The notes: generated by a model not told the origin, from the letters alone. 64,000 bases of DNA from Streptomyces griseus subsp. griseus (GCF_003610995.1 NZ_CP032543.1:62001-126000); one strand, 5' to 3'. Positions 9,153-18,088 are shown, counted from the stretch's first letter. Numbers and translations are program-made.

Positions 9153-9750
9153 CTCGCTATCTCCCTGTTCGTCCGCCGGTTCAGCTGTGTCCGCCTGGTA
9201 CCCGGACATCAGGCCAAGGAACATCGTTGCCGTACCTTCTGATCCCTCACCGACACGACGAGGTCCCCACGTTGTCGAGGTGAGATCACAGGTGCGAGGC
9301 CCAGGCCGGTCGACGGGCCATGGGAGGCTGCACCGCTCACGGAGCCCCTCGCGGACGGGCGGTAGCCACATCCGCAGCGCCGTCGGCGTCGGTAGGGTCG
9401 TGCAGATCCAGCCAAGAGTGGAGAGCGGCGTGAGCTGCCGTCTCAGCGGCCATGCACGAGCATGTCCAGCACCATCTTCCGGCGGGACGTTCCGAGCGCC
9501 CGTGAGCCAGTTGGACGTCACAGCTGGTCCTGCGGAGTACGAAAGGTGGCGTCGGCATCGCAGGCGAGGGCGCGGTCTGGGCGGGCCGGCAGCATCGTGG
9601 CGCAGTCGAAGGCCGGGGCGGCAGTTGGCGCCCGCAGTTGTGTTCACGGTCGCAGTCGCCCCTACGACGACTGCGAGTCCTCGTCGCGCATGTTCTCGAT
9701 CATTTTGGTGCCGGTACTGCCGGGAACGGCTCGATGGTAGGCCTCGGCGG
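9153..9750. other. About 600 bp without a supported gene
   Basis: No frame here has a plausible product. The region lies between the repeat protein and the anti-sigma-like ATPase, both read leftward, and presumably carries the promoter of the former. Confidence 0.5.
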
Positions 9751-10167
9751 TCAGATGGCGATGGTGACCGTGATGCGTTTTCCGGCGCCGGGGAGGATGG
9801 CGACCGAGCAGGTTGTGGCGATGCGTTTGATGATGGCCCACCCTCGCCCGCCGGGAGTCGCCGGATCCGGAGCGGGGCAACTGCGCGGCGGTTCAGGGCT
9901 GGAATCCTCGACTTGGAGGCGCAGCCGGGTGGCGTCCGGGTTGAGGTCGGCCTTGAATCCGGTCAGGCCGCCGCCGTGCCGGAGCGCGTTGCTGATCAGC
10001 TCCGACACGGCGAGGTGCGCGTCGGTCTCGGCGTGCTGTGAGGCGCTCTTCAAAGGGTGCAGGAGGGCGGTGATCACTGCCCGGGCGCTGGCGCAGGTGG
10101 TCATCTGAGCCGGCGGGCTGTCGTCACCCCCGGACTCCGGGGTGGTGGCGGTGGCATGTAGGTCCAC
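9751..10167 (-). CDS. HATPase_c anti-sigma-like ATP-binding protein
   Basis: 138 aa with a single GHKL/HATPase_c_2 fold like RsbW and the many Streptomyces regulators of SigB-type sigma factors. The N-box is ELISNALRHGG at about residues 56-66, with the ATP/Mg-binding Asn intact. The G-box region is TPGGRGWAIIKRI near the end. The GTG start at 10167 has GAGG 7 bases upstream. It would bind and inhibit, or phosphorylate, a sigma factor or anti-sigma antagonist; the partner is not next to it, although a sigma gene of the right type lies 5 kb away at 15.1 kb. Confidence 0.8.
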   Translation of the reverse strand: MDLHATATTPESGGDDSPPAQMTTCASARAVITALLHPLKSASQHAETDAHLAVSELISNALRHGGGLTGFKADLNPDATRLRLQVEDSSPEPPRSCPAPDPATPGGRGWAIIKRIATTCSVAILPGAGKRITVTIAI

Positions 10168-10667
10168 GGCGATACCTCATCTCTTCGGCCTGCACAGCAC
10201 CCGACCGGGCGCGTTGGGAGTAACGATCCGATTACCCTCTTCCAGCCCTAGTACGCGATCCTCGGCTTCTCGGTGATGGGCCGAGGCTGAGGCCGCCTTC
10301 TGCCTGCGGTCACCTGGCACTGGCGCATCCGCGTATCACGCTCAAACCCTCCACGAACGGGTAAGGAAGGAACCCGCCCTCGGAACGTGGCGTCGTTTCC
10401 AGCGAAACGCCACCCCGACGGCGCTCCTCACCGGTCGGGAGTGGCCGTGCGCCGTGTCCAGGGCCCACTCCCCTGACCTCCCAGACCGGCTCCCCCAGCG
10501 GGCTTCGTCACGCCGGAGGAGCCGTTCCCAGCCGGCCTCCGTCGGCTCACCCGGCACCAAGAACCGCCATCCCGCCCCCGCTACGACGTCAGGAAAACCG
10601 TCAAGCGCCCCGAGACCCTCAAGGCCATCGGCAGACCTGGACGATCTTGGTAGATAAAGAACAAGCT
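10168..10667. other. Gap left of the IS element
   Basis: No supported gene. Frames on either strand have Arg/Ser/Pro-rich products. The IS at 10671 begins just beyond it; joining the two flanks of the IS does not restore a longer frame. Confidence 0.4.
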
Positions 10668-10731
10668 TTAGAGGTCCTAACAGAAGTTGTTGATCATGTG
10701 ACTGTCGGCCTGGCTGCTCGTTGGTCCGTTC

Positions 10732-11549
10732 GTGGCGAAGAGGAACTCCCGGCCGTGGATCGTGTCGGACGAACTGTGGTCGCTGGTCGAGCCGTTGCTG
10801 CCGGTCCCGGCGCCGAAGCTGGTGGCGGGGCGGCCGCGGGTACCCGACCGGCAGGCTCTGTGCGGGATCCTGTTCGTGCTCCACACCGGGATCCAGTGGG
10901 AGTACCTGCCCCAGGAGCTCGGCTTCGGCTCGGGCATGACGTGCTGGCGACGGCTCGCCGCCTGGAACGATGCCGGCGTGTGGGACCGGCTGCACGTGGT
11001 CCTGCTCAAGAAGCTGCGCTCGGCGAAGCAGTTGGACTGGTCGCGGGCGGTGATCGACTCCAGCCATGTCCGGGCCGCCCGACGCGGCCCAAAAGCGGAC
11101 CGAGCCCGGTCGACCGCGCACGGCCGGGCAGCAAGCACCACGTTCTCGTCGATGGACAGGGCATCCCGCTCGCGGTGTCTTTGACCGGCGGAAACCGCAA
11201 CGACGTCACTCAGCTGATGCCCCTGCTCGCCAAGGTCCCGTCCGTGGCCGGCCTGGTCGGCCGGCCACGGCGGCGACCGGACATGCTGCTGGCCGACCGG
11301 GGCTACGACCACGACAAATACCGCCGCCTCGTCTGGGCTCAGGGCATCAGACCGGTCATCGCCCGACGCGGTGTCCCGCACGGCTCCGGCCTCGGCGTCC
11401 ACCGATGGGTCGTCGAGCGGACCATCGCCTGGCTGCACGGATTCCGGCGTCTCCGTGTCCGATGGGAACGACGCGACGACATCCACGAAGCCTTCCTCGG
11501 CCTCGCCACCTGCCTCATCACTCACCGACACGTCCAACGCCTTTGTTAG
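10732..11549 (+). CDS. IS5-family transposase made by -1 frameshifting
   Basis: The first frame runs from GTG 10732 to a stop at 11184; the catalytic second half lies in the -1 frame and ends at 11549 inside the right inverted repeat. The slip site is the heptamer CCCAAAA at 11088-11094, read C CCA AAA in the first frame, a canonical X XXY YYZ sequence. Slipping gives a continuous product of about 272 aa with the DDE residues in AVIDSSHVRA, LLADRGYD and VVERTIAWLHGF. All parts look undamaged, so the element may still be active. The ribosome site before GTG is weak. Confidence 0.85.
11088..11094 (+). promoter_or_regulatory. Programmed -1 frameshift heptamer CCCAAAA
   Basis: It is in the correct phase (codons CCA and AAA in the zero frame) and lies exactly where the conserved transposase sequence changes frame. 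Confidence 0.8.
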
Positions 11550-11618
11550 GACCTCTTAGACCGGTTCACCACACTCACGGGGTCTGGCCGTCTTCTGACG
11601 CGCCAACCTTCGGGCGCG

Positions 11619-12512
11619 TCAGACGATGATGACGCGGCGGCCCCGCGTGTGGCCTGCCCGGCTGTCGGCGTGCGCGGCCGCGGCCTCCGTCAGTGCGTAG
11701 GACTTCTCGACCGGGATGTGCAGCCTGCCGCGCGAGATGAGCGCGGCGGCTTCGGCCAGCGCGTGCTGCACGCTGCCCGCCACGCCGGAGAAGCGGACGC
11801 CGGACTCCGGCGCGTCCAGGTCCGCGATGGTGACCACCTTCCCCGGGTCTCCGGTCAGTTCGACGAGCTCGCGGATCACGCCGGAGCCCGCCAGGTCAAG
11901 TGCCGCGTCGACGCGTCCCAGGCCGCGTACCCGATCGGCCCAGCCATCGCCGTACGTCGTGGCGAGCGCGCCCAGGCCGCGCAGGTAGTCCTGGTTGGCG
12001 GCGCCGGCCGTGCCGATGACCTTGATGCCCCGCTCGCGCGCGATCTGCAGGACTGCCGAACCGACGCCGTCGGACGCGCCGCTGACCAGCAGGGTCTGGC
12101 CGGGCCGTACGCCGACCTCGCGGATGACGCGCAGCGCGGTCTCCACCACCGACGGATATCCTGCCGCCTCCTCGAAGGTCAGCCCCTCCGGCATCCGGGC
12201 CCAGGCCGCCAGCACGGCGAACTCGGCGTACGTACTGGCCCCTTCGCCGAACACGGAGTCGCCGATCTCCACTCCGCCGACGCCCTCGCCGACCTCGTCC
12301 ACCACTCCGGCGGCGTCGAGGCCCACCCCTGACGGCAGCTGGGTCGGATGCGCTCCGAGGACCTGCCCTTCGCGGATGCGCCAGTCGACCGGGTTCACTC
12401 CCGCGGCACGTACGGAGATACGTATCTCGCCTGGGCCCGCATGAGGCTCCTCGGCATCGATGAGGCGGAGGACGTCGGGGGAACCGAACTCGGCGAAGCT
12501 CACTTTCTTCAT
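11619..12512 (-). CDS. NADP-dependent quinone oxidoreductase-like protein (MDR family)
   Basis: 297 aa. The N-terminal GroES-like domain contains AGVNPVDWRIREGQ and the cofactor domain has the nucleotide motif VSGASDGVGSAVLQIA around residue 145. It lacks the zinc ligands of alcohol dehydrogenases, so it belongs with zinc-free quinone oxidoreductases (Qor-like), which reduce quinones or alpha,beta-enones with NADPH. Divergent from a TetR gene across a 69-bp region with a palindrome at 12528-12538; this arrangement suggests that the regulator controls it. Confidence 0.85.
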   Translation of the reverse strand: MKKVSFAEFGSPDVLRLIDAEEPHAGPGEIRISVRAAGVNPVDWRIREGQVLGAHPTQLPSGVGLDAAGVVDEVGEGVGGVEIGDSVFGEGASTYAEFAVLAAWARMPEGLTFEEAAGYPSVVETALRVIREVGVRPGQTLLVSGASDGVGSAVLQIARERGIKVIGTAGAANQDYLRGLGALATTYGDGWADRVRGLGRVDAALDLAGSGVIRELVELTGDPGKVVTIADLDAPESGVRFSGVAGSVQHALAEAAALISRGRLHIPVEKSYALTEAAAAHADSRAGHTRGRRVIIV

Positions 12513-12527
12513 GCCGCGACCGTAACA

Positions 12528-12538
12528 CTAACCGTTAG
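12528..12538. promoter_or_regulatory. Likely TetR operator in divergent promoter
   Basis: CTAAC-C-GTTAG is an inverted repeat with one central base, midway between the oxidoreductase start (12512) and the TetR start (12582). The surrounding bases are AT-rich, as expected for back-to-back promoters. Confidence 0.6.
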
Positions 12539-12581
12539 GTTTTTGTATCTGTTGTGGTTTCGCATTTGGTAGTGTCAGCGC

Positions 12582-13160
12582 ATGATCGAGCCGTCCGGGC
12601 GCCGCGAGCGCAAGAAGGCCGCGACCCGCCAGAAGATCGCCGACACCGCTCTGCGCCTTTTCCTGGAACGTGGCTACGACGACGTGGGCATCCGGGATGT
12701 GGCCGCCGAAGCCGATGTGGCCGTCACCACGCTCTTCTCGCATTTCCCCGCGAAAGAGGCGCTGGTCTTCGAGCGCGATCAAGGTTTCGAGCGCGGCCTC
12801 GTGCAGGCAGTCACCGACCGGGCTCCGGACGAGCCGCTGATCCCGGCGCTGTGCCAGGAGATCCACGCCCTGGTACGCCACTGCACGGCACCCGAGGCCG
12901 CCCCGGTCCGGAGTCTGATCGCTTCCTCACCGGCGCTGCGGGAGTACGAAGAGTCGATGCGGCTGCGTCACGCGGACTCGCTGGCCGCCGCCATCGCCGC
13001 CAACCTCGGCGTGCCGGAAACGTCGACGGCCTGCCGGACCATCGCGAGGTTCGTGATCGACGCCTACGCACTGGCCTGCGAGGCGACCGAGCCAAGGGAC
13101 GCGGTGGACGAGGTCTTCCAGATGATCGAGGCGGCCTGGGACGCCTCGCGGTTCGCCTGA
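12582..13160 (+). CDS. TetR/AcrR-family transcriptional regulator
   Basis: 192 aa. A typical TetR DNA-binding domain lies at residues 10-57 (TRQKIADTALRLFLERGY, then VAVTTLFSHFPAKEAL). The C-terminal ligand domain is all-helical. It most likely represses itself and the divergent oxidoreductase through the palindrome between them, with a quinone or reactive compound as inducer; that is inferred from arrangement. Confidence 0.88.
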   Translation: MIEPSGRRERKKAATRQKIADTALRLFLERGYDDVGIRDVAAEADVAVTTLFSHFPAKEALVFERDQGFERGLVQAVTDRAPDEPLIPALCQEIHALVRHCTAPEAAPVRSLIASSPALREYEESMRLRHADSLAAAIAANLGVPETSTACRTIARFVIDAYALACEATEPRDAVDEVFQMIEAAWDASRFA

Positions 13161-13473
13161 GCCACCCGTCGACCGCCCAAGGATGACACGCCCCTCTTTA
13201 AGCCCGAGCATGGACGACGCTGAACGGGCCGCACCCCTCGACCTCACCGCGCCGTGCGAGGACCCGTCATCGAGTACGAGGCTGCCCCGTAGCCTTCGCC
13301 GGGCGGAGCTTCGGCTATTGGCCCTTCTTCCGCTTCAGGGGTTCCGGACGGTGGGCCGTAACACGGACACTCCAGGCGGACGGTAGTCCTGGCACGGCGA
13401 GTGATCGCCCAAAACGGGAATGGTCCGTGGGCCGGTGCGGATAGTTCCTGCCGATCACCAGATCCATGCGTGG
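13161..13473. other. Gap without supported gene
   Basis: Between the TetR gene and an ABC ATPase remnant. No frame, repeat or hairpin stands out. Confidence 0.4.
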
Positions 13474-13890
13474 TCATAGTGACGCCCGTGCCTCGCCGGT
13501 CTCCATCGTCTCTGCCAGCGAATGCGCGCCGAAGGCGATCCGCACGATCCCGGCGTCGTGCCGCGTGGTGGTGGCTTCGACACCGAAGACCTCGCGCATC
13601 ACACCGGGGGTGAGGACATCGAGCACCGGGCCAGCGGCGACCACCGCGCCGTGGTCGAGGACGACGATCAGGTCGCAGAGGCGGGCGGCGAAGTCGAGGT
13701 CGTGGAGGACGACCAGGGTGCTGACGCCGGTGGAGCGGATGAGGTCGAGGAGTTTCAAGCGGGCGCGATGTCGAGGTGGTTGATCAGCTCGTCCAGGACC
13801 AGCAAGCGCGGCTCCTGGGCCAAGGCGCGGGCGAGGAGGACGCGTTGGCGTTCACCTCCGGAGAGGGATGCGTACCCGCGTGTGGCGAAG
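13474..13890 (-). pseudogene. Remnant of a siderophore/iron ABC transporter ATPase
   Basis: The second half of a FecE/FepC-type ATPase is recognisable: the ABC signature [20 protein letters not shown], the Walker B region [13 protein letters not shown] (normally DEPTNHLDI), and after a frame change KLLDLIRSTGVSTLVVLHDL and DHGAVVAAGPVLDVLTPG. The Walker A half is absent; sequence before about 13890 is unrelated. The frame breaks near 13756-13762, and the DEPT motif is damaged to DELI. It cannot make a working ATPase. No permease or binding protein lies nearby. Confidence 0.85.
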
Positions 13891-14084
13891 GGGGCTGTAG
13901 ATGTCCGGGACCTTCGGGCACCGGCCGGTGCCAGGTGAGAGCGGCCGCCCACCCGCCCCCGAAAAGCACGTGACCGGCTCCGGTCGGTACCCCTCCGTCC
14001 GGGCGTACGAGGCATCTCGCCGGGATGGAAGCGGCCGCAGGGGGCACAAGGGCTGCGAGACGACGATGTGACGGATGGTGACGC

Positions 14085-14363
14085 ATGCTGCTCCCTTGCC
14101 CGGACACGATTCGCACGCTGCTGGCGCGCTACTACGAGCTGCAACTGGAACACTCCCAGGACTCCCACTACGAGCTCCAGCGGAGTCTGGAGGACGTGAC
14201 GTACACGTTGTGCGTCAGTACCGGCACCCGGACCGTCCAGGACGCACTGCTCGCGGCGGAAGCAATCCTGCGGACGTCACCGACGGATCAGCAACCCGTA
14301 CTTCAGATCCCGGAGCAGCGGTACACGCCACCTGGCTCCGCCTCACACCCCTCGGCTCCCTGA
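14085..14363 (+). CDS. DUF5133-family small protein
   Basis: 92 aa. The sequence begins [20 protein letters not shown] and contains [20 protein letters not shown], the conserved core of the DUF5133 family found next to signalling genes in Streptomyces. Two helices dominate; the last 20 residues are Pro-rich and probably disordered. It precedes the ATP-binding protein by 33 bases and a sigma factor by about 0.7 kb, and is probably part of the same regulatory locus. Its molecular role is unknown. Confidence 0.8.
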   Translation: MLLPCPDTIRTLLARYYELQLEHSQDSHYELQRSLEDVTYTLCVSTGTRTVQDALLAAEAILRTSPTDQQPVLQIPEQRYTPPGSASHPSAP

Positions 14364-14396
14364 GCGCCGCGAGGCAGAGAGCCAGGTGGGTGCTCC

Positions 14397-14864
14397 GTGA
14401 CGGGAATCGAAGCCGGCGCGGCCGGTCACGTATGCAGGCCGGCCTCGGCGGCAGAGGCGCGCAGAGAGGTGGAGTTCGCTCTCCACCCGCTGCTGTGCGC
14501 GCAGGACAGCTACTCCCTCCGAGCACATCGGGCCGGTTTCGAGGACGCGATGCTGGTCGCCTCCGAGCTCGTCGGGCATGTACTCCACCACCCCGAGAGC
14601 TCCCCCGATGTGCTCGACCACCAAGAGAACTCCCCTGGTTGCTTCCTGGTGTGCCTCCTCCACAGTGACGAGGTCACCATCACCGTGACCGACACCTGCG
14701 AGGAGATCCTTCCTCTCTGTCCACACCCACCGGCCCCTGGCGGCAACGGTCTGGCGGGCCTGGGGTGGTGGGTGATCAACAAGGTCGCCGACCAGGTCGT
14801 CGTGCAAGCCCTGCCCACCGGCGGCAAGACGATCACCGTGGCCGTGCCGCTCTCCGGTCCCTGA
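14397..14864 (+). CDS. HATPase-like anti-sigma protein with degenerate N-box
   Basis: 155 aa. The overall pattern is that of Streptomyces HATPase_c regulators: N-terminal PASAAEARREVEFAL, a central helix, then TVTDTC and GGNGLAGLGWWVINKV (G-box) and a TITVAVPL terminus. The N-box reads ASELVGHVLHHPE, lacking the Asn that coordinates Mg-ATP (usually ELVTNAVRH). It may therefore bind sigma factor or an anti-anti-sigma without normal kinase activity. The GTG start has AGGTGG upstream. The following sigma-factor gene is the obvious candidate partner. Confidence 0.78.
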   Translation: MTGIEAGAAGHVCRPASAAEARREVEFALHPLLCAQDSYSLRAHRAGFEDAMLVASELVGHVLHHPESSPDVLDHQENSPGCFLVCLLHSDEVTITVTDTCEEILPLCPHPPAPGGNGLAGLGWWVINKVADQVVVQALPTGGKTITVAVPLSGP

Positions 14865-15088
14865 TGCCGCTCGCCGGTTCCCGCCTCCCCTCGCGGAACC
14901 ATAGCCCTCCGCGGAGCCATCACCTCTGGATTACGGGTGTCCGCTTTCTCTGTGTGATCCTCTGCGCTCCGCTCGGGCGTTCATCACTCCATACCATTCT
15001 TCCGCATTCCCGATGGCGTCAGAAGATTCCCTTCCCGACCAGGTAGGTTTCGATGTGAAGGTGCTTTCGCCCCCAAAGGAAATGCTTG

Positions 15089-15946
15089 ATGAAGGTTCGT
15101 ACCGCGAATCCGTCCGCAGCTCGTGCGATGACAGACGACTTCCCGCCCGCCCAGGACCAGCGGGTCCCGTCACCGAAGGACTCCCGAGAGATCGGCCGAC
15201 TGCTGTTCGCACGGCTCGCCGAGCTGGAGGAGGGCACCGACGAACACCAGTACGTCCGTAACACGCTGGTCGAAATCCATATGAACCTGGTGCGGTTCGC
15301 CGCAAGGCGCTACCGCATCCACCAAGCCGGACAGTTCGAGGACATCCTCCAGGTCGGCACCATCGGCCTCATCAAAGCCATCGAACGCTTCGAGCTCTCC
15401 CGCGAGGTGGACTTCCCCGCTTTCGCGCTCCCCTATATCAGCGGCGAGATCAAGCGCTTCTTCCGTGACACCACCTGGTCCGTCCACGTACCCAGGCGCC
15501 TCAAGGAACTGCGTTCCTCGATCAAGGCCGCCCACGAAGACCTGGCCGTGCATCTGGACCGCGCCCCTACAACGTCGGAGCTGGCCCTCCACCTGGGCCT
15601 GCCCGAGGACGAGGTGGCCGAGGCGCTGATCGCGGCCAACGGCTACACCGCCGACTCCCTCGACGCGCCCTTGGGCACCAGCACCAACGGAACCGGCAAC
15701 ACCATGCCGAGCTGGGCCGAAGCACTCGGCGACCAAGACAGCAGGCTGCAACACGTGGAGAACCTGCACACCCTCGCACCTCTCCTGGCAGCTCTGGACG
15801 ACCGCCAGCGCACCGTGCTGCGGCTGCGCTACGGCCAGGAGCTGACGCAGTCGGAGATCGGCGCATACCTGGGCGTCTCGCAGATGCACGTCTCCCGCAT
15901 CCTCAAGCGCACCTTGGCCGCGCTGCGCGCCGGAATGCTCGACTGA
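15089..15946 (+). CDS. SigB/SigF/SigG-type RNA polymerase sigma factor
   Basis: 285 aa from the ATG at 15089 (AAGGA 8 bases upstream; an in-frame TTG precedes it and an ATG at 15128 is also possible). Region 2 is clear: HMNLVRFAARRY, then EDILQVGTIGLIKAIERF and FPAFALPYISGEIKRFFRD. Region 3 follows, then region 4 with the helix-turn-helix LTQSEIGAYLGVSQMHVSRILKRTL. This is the general-stress/sporulation group of sigma factors, normally held by HATPase anti-sigma factors; two such ATPases lie nearby (9.8 and 14.4 kb). It would direct RNA polymerase to stress or developmental promoters. Confidence 0.92.
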   Translation: MKVRTANPSAARAMTDDFPPAQDQRVPSPKDSREIGRLLFARLAELEEGTDEHQYVRNTLVEIHMNLVRFAARRYRIHQAGQFEDILQVGTIGLIKAIERFELSREVDFPAFALPYISGEIKRFFRDTTWSVHVPRRLKELRSSIKAAHEDLAVHLDRAPTTSELALHLGLPEDEVAEALIAANGYTADSLDAPLGTSTNGTGNTMPSWAEALGDQDSRLQHVENLHTLAPLLAALDDRQRTVLRLRYGQELTQSEIGAYLGVSQMHVSRILKRTLAALRAGMLD

Positions 15947-16011
15947 GGGCAGGTACGCCCACACCCACCGCCGCCACCGAACCGGTCCAGCTCCGGCCGC
16001 GATCACCGCGT

Positions 16012-16046
16012 CCTGCGACCTGCGACCTGCGACCTGCGACCTGCTC
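16012..16046. repeat. Short tandem repeat, 7-bp unit
   Basis: CCTGCGA is repeated four times head to tail, followed by a fifth imperfect unit. It lies just downstream of the end of the frameshifted membrane-protein gene (stop at 16051), between it and the sigma factor. Confidence 0.8.
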
Positions 16047-16050
16047 AGCC

Positions 16051-16321
16051 TCACATGTTGGCCACAACCGCGCCCAGGACCATGCCGCCCACCAGCCCGA
16101 CGGGGCTGACCACGATGGCGGTCGTGGAGCCGCTCGTGCCGGACGGTCTTGGCGGTGATGGCCACCACCAGGCCCACTAGCGCGATGACGATCGGCAGGA
16201 TGATGAACTCGATCACGCCCAGGACGATCGCGATGGTGCTGAGCTCGTTGCCGCTCGCCCCGCGCTGCGGCGCACCATGGTCCTGCTGACCGGTCGGCTG
16301 GTTGCCGCACTGCGTAGTCAT
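16051..16321 (-). pseudogene. Small membrane protein, split by a one-base insertion
   Basis: Reading from ATG 16321 gives a hydrophilic head (MTTQCGNQPTGQQDHGAPQ), then a hydrophobic segment (LSTIAIVLGVIEFIILPIVI) up to AITAKTV. The frame then continues only with noise. In the neighbouring frame the natural continuation appears at once, GTSGSTTAIVVSPVGLVG and GMVLGAVVANM followed by a stop. Removing one base from the GG at 16141-16142 restores an 89-residue, two-helix membrane protein of the type common in Streptomyces. Whether the indel is biological or a sequencing error cannot be told here. Confidence 0.75.
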
Positions 16322-16559
16322 CTGCCACTCCTTCGGGACGGTCGCTCCGAGTTCCGATCCCGATGTCGGACCGGCCTATCGCTCTGGTGCCCCGACGTTC
16401 ACTACTGGCAGCGCCACTTGGCGGACGGCGGCAGACGACAGCGGACGGCGAGAAGAAGTCGACGAGCGGCGGCAGACGGAGGTTGACGGCAGCGAACAGC
16501 CGCCGACAGCGGTGGGCGGTGCGGCGGGCTGAAGGCGGGCCACCGCTACCCTGGCCGTG

Positions 16560-16851
16560 CAGACCTGGAACCGCGCCGACGGGGCTGAAGGTCGCCTCGA
16601 CCGGTGCGACAACCGTCCAGCTCTCGTGGGCGGGGTCCCCGCAGGCGGCCGGGTACGGCGTGTGGATACGCAGCATCAACAACGGCAGCCAGTCCACGGC
16701 CGATGAGTGGATCATCTCGGAGACGCACCACGGGATCGCGTTTCTGGTCCCGGGGACGTGGAGCTACGAGTTCTGCGTAACGGCGGTCAACGGCGCGTTG
16801 GAGTCGGGCAAGTCCAGCTGCGCGGTCGTCCCGAGGCCGGCCGGCAGCTGA
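16560..16851 (+). pseudogene. C-terminal FN3-like domain fragment
   Basis: Residues from PTGLKVASTGATTVQLSW through WSYEFCVTAVNGALESGKS form one fibronectin III-like domain ending at a stop at 16851. In front of it the frame holds only Arg/Gly-rich noise and GCGGAC-type repeats, with no signal peptide or catalytic domain. It looks like the tail of a former secreted protein whose main body has been lost. Confidence 0.6.
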
Positions 16852-16995
16852 GCGCCCGCAGGCAGCAACTCGACCGGTCGGTCAGCCAGTCGGCGGACGA
16901 TAAGCCGTCAGACGGTCGGCCTGTGACCGCCGACGGGCAGCAAGTCCCCCGGTGGCCGGTCGGCAGCGGGCCGTAAGGCTCCGCCCGAAGTCGGG

Positions 16996-17023
16996 CACTC
17001 CGGGACTTCTCCGTCCCGGAGTG
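16996..17023. terminator. Hairpin, terminator-like
   Basis: A 10-bp perfect stem (CACTCCGGGA against TCCCGGAGTG) encloses an 8-base loop. It starts 7 bases after the stop of the minus-strand fragment ending at 17030, so it probably was that gene's terminator. Confidence 0.65.
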
Positions 17024-17029
17024 GCCGGC

Positions 17030-17176
17030 TCAGACTTCCTGCGGGTGGCCGCCGTCGCCGTCTATCACGAGCCGGTCGGTGCCGGGCTCCTCCGCTCCGT
17101 CGACCACCGTCATCTCGATCTTCCCGTCACCGGTGGTGTCGAACTGGCAGAGGTCCGGCCGTGCGACGGTTCAAAA
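17030..17176 (-). pseudogene. C-terminal fragment of an unknown acidic protein
   Basis: About 48 codons, including LCQFDTTGDGKIEMTVVDG and DRLVIDGDGGHPQEV, end in a TGA at 17030 and are followed by a terminator hairpin. The Asp/Gly-rich pattern resembles calcium-binding or FG-GAP-like C-termini. There is an in-frame stop just upstream and no start, so the rest of the gene is missing. Confidence 0.55.
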
Positions 17177-17713
17177 CCGCGCGGTCCCGCCGGACGGAGG
17201 ATGAAACGGAAGGCCGCCGCGCCCCGCACGTGAAGTCCCGGGCGGGGAAGGGGACCCAGAGGGTTTTGAGTACGCGTACTCATGAGCGGAGCTCCGGCTG
17301 AGCGGGCGGGACACGGCGGCGGCGCGGACCAGGGCCACGGCGGCATGCGACACCAGCAGCACACCGGCGGTCTCGCTGCTCTCGGTGAACACCCCGGGTT
17401 CACGGGAGTAGAAGTCCAGGACGCCGAAGTCGTCATCATCGGTGGGCAGCAGGAAGCCCATCGTGCTGCCCACCCCCAATTTCGGCACCTCCGGCACGAA
17501 ACCGGGCCAACGCGACCCGGCCTGGGTGAAGTCAGCGATCCTGAACACCCGCTCCTTGGCCGCGTGAAGGGCGGCGTTGAAGCACGGGCCCTGGCCCAGC
17601 CGGTGCTGGAGCTGGTCCAGCTCCACCAACAAAGGATCCGACGGCGCCAAGGACACCGGCTCCTGGTCACTCAGCAGCAGACGGGTCTCCTCATCCCCCA
17701 GCGCCCACAGGAG
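17171..17713 (-). pseudogene. GAF-domain fragment joined to relaxase sequence
   Basis: The frame carries a GAF-like domain: LDQLQHRLGQGPCFNAAL, RWPGFVPEVPKLGVGSTM, DDFGVLDFYSREPGVF, similar to the N-terminal halves of GAF/ANTAR regulators. Its upstream end is not GAF but LLWALGDEETRLLL, the continuation of the relaxase in the adjacent entry. The natural GAF N-terminus and the ANTAR RNA-binding domain are missing, and the last 40 residues look random. A GTG at 17656 could start translation, but this reads as a recombination product of two genes. Confidence 0.65.
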
Positions 17714-18088
17714 TTAGGTGCTGGGCTGGGTCCGGAACATGAAGTCCACGCCCGTGACCGTCACCCGGCGGGCGAGGACGTGGGCCCGATACGCCTGCTT
17801 CGGGGACGCGCCCTGGGCGAGCCGGTCGGTCTCGATCCGGTCCGCGTACGGGTGGCGGCCGCGCTCGCCGAACAGGTTCCGCATCTGCGCCTCGGTGACT
17901 TCCTCACCCGGCGCGAGTCCGAGCGCTGCCAGGCCGCGGCCCATCCAGCGCCCGGCCGGGACCCCGGCCTGCTCCCGGGCGGTGCGCAACTGCATGCGGG
18001 CCGAACGGCGGCCACCACCGACGACGGTCTCACCCAGGTAGCAGCGGTACATCTGACCGGCCCGGATCACCTTGATATCGACAGTCAT
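17714..18088 (-). pseudogene. N-terminal fragment of a MobF/TrwC-type relaxase
   Basis: From ATG 18088: MTVDIKVIRAGQMYRCYLG, then GRWMGRGLAALGLAPGEEVT, ADRLAQGASPKQAYRAHVLA and VTVTGVDFMFRTQPST, followed by a TAA at 17714-17716. This matches the start of actinobacterial TrwC-like conjugative relaxases, which run to a thousand residues or more. Beyond the in-frame TAA the relaxase continues for only about 14 codons (LLWALGDEETRLLL) before it becomes a GAF domain. It is the residue of an integrative or plasmid transfer module; no helicase part remains in the window. Confidence 0.75.

Larger units (their letters stand above)
10671..11555 (+). mobile_element. IS5-family insertion sequence, 885 bp, apparently intact
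   Basis: Both ends carry the inverted repeat GAGGTCCTAACA (10671-10682) and TGTTAGGACCTC (11544-11555). The trinucleotide TTA flanks both sides (10668-10670 and 11556-11558), which fits a 3-bp target duplication. It holds one transposase in two frames and no other gene. Size and layout match the IS427 group of IS5. Confidence 0.88.

Noticed and set aside
10342..10670. A minus-strand gene interrupted by the IS at 10.67 kb
   Set aside because: The frame left of the IS is Arg/Gly/Trp-rich and does not continue on the other side (a stop lies within 50 bases).
16012..16046. CRISPR-like repeat
   Set aside because: The units are 7 bp, contiguous and without spacers, so it is a simple tandem repeat.
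15170..16321. A 383-aa minus-strand frame opposite the sigma factor
   Set aside because: Only its first 60 codons look natural (the small membrane protein). The rest lies antisense to the sigma-factor gene and reflects GC-rich codon bias.
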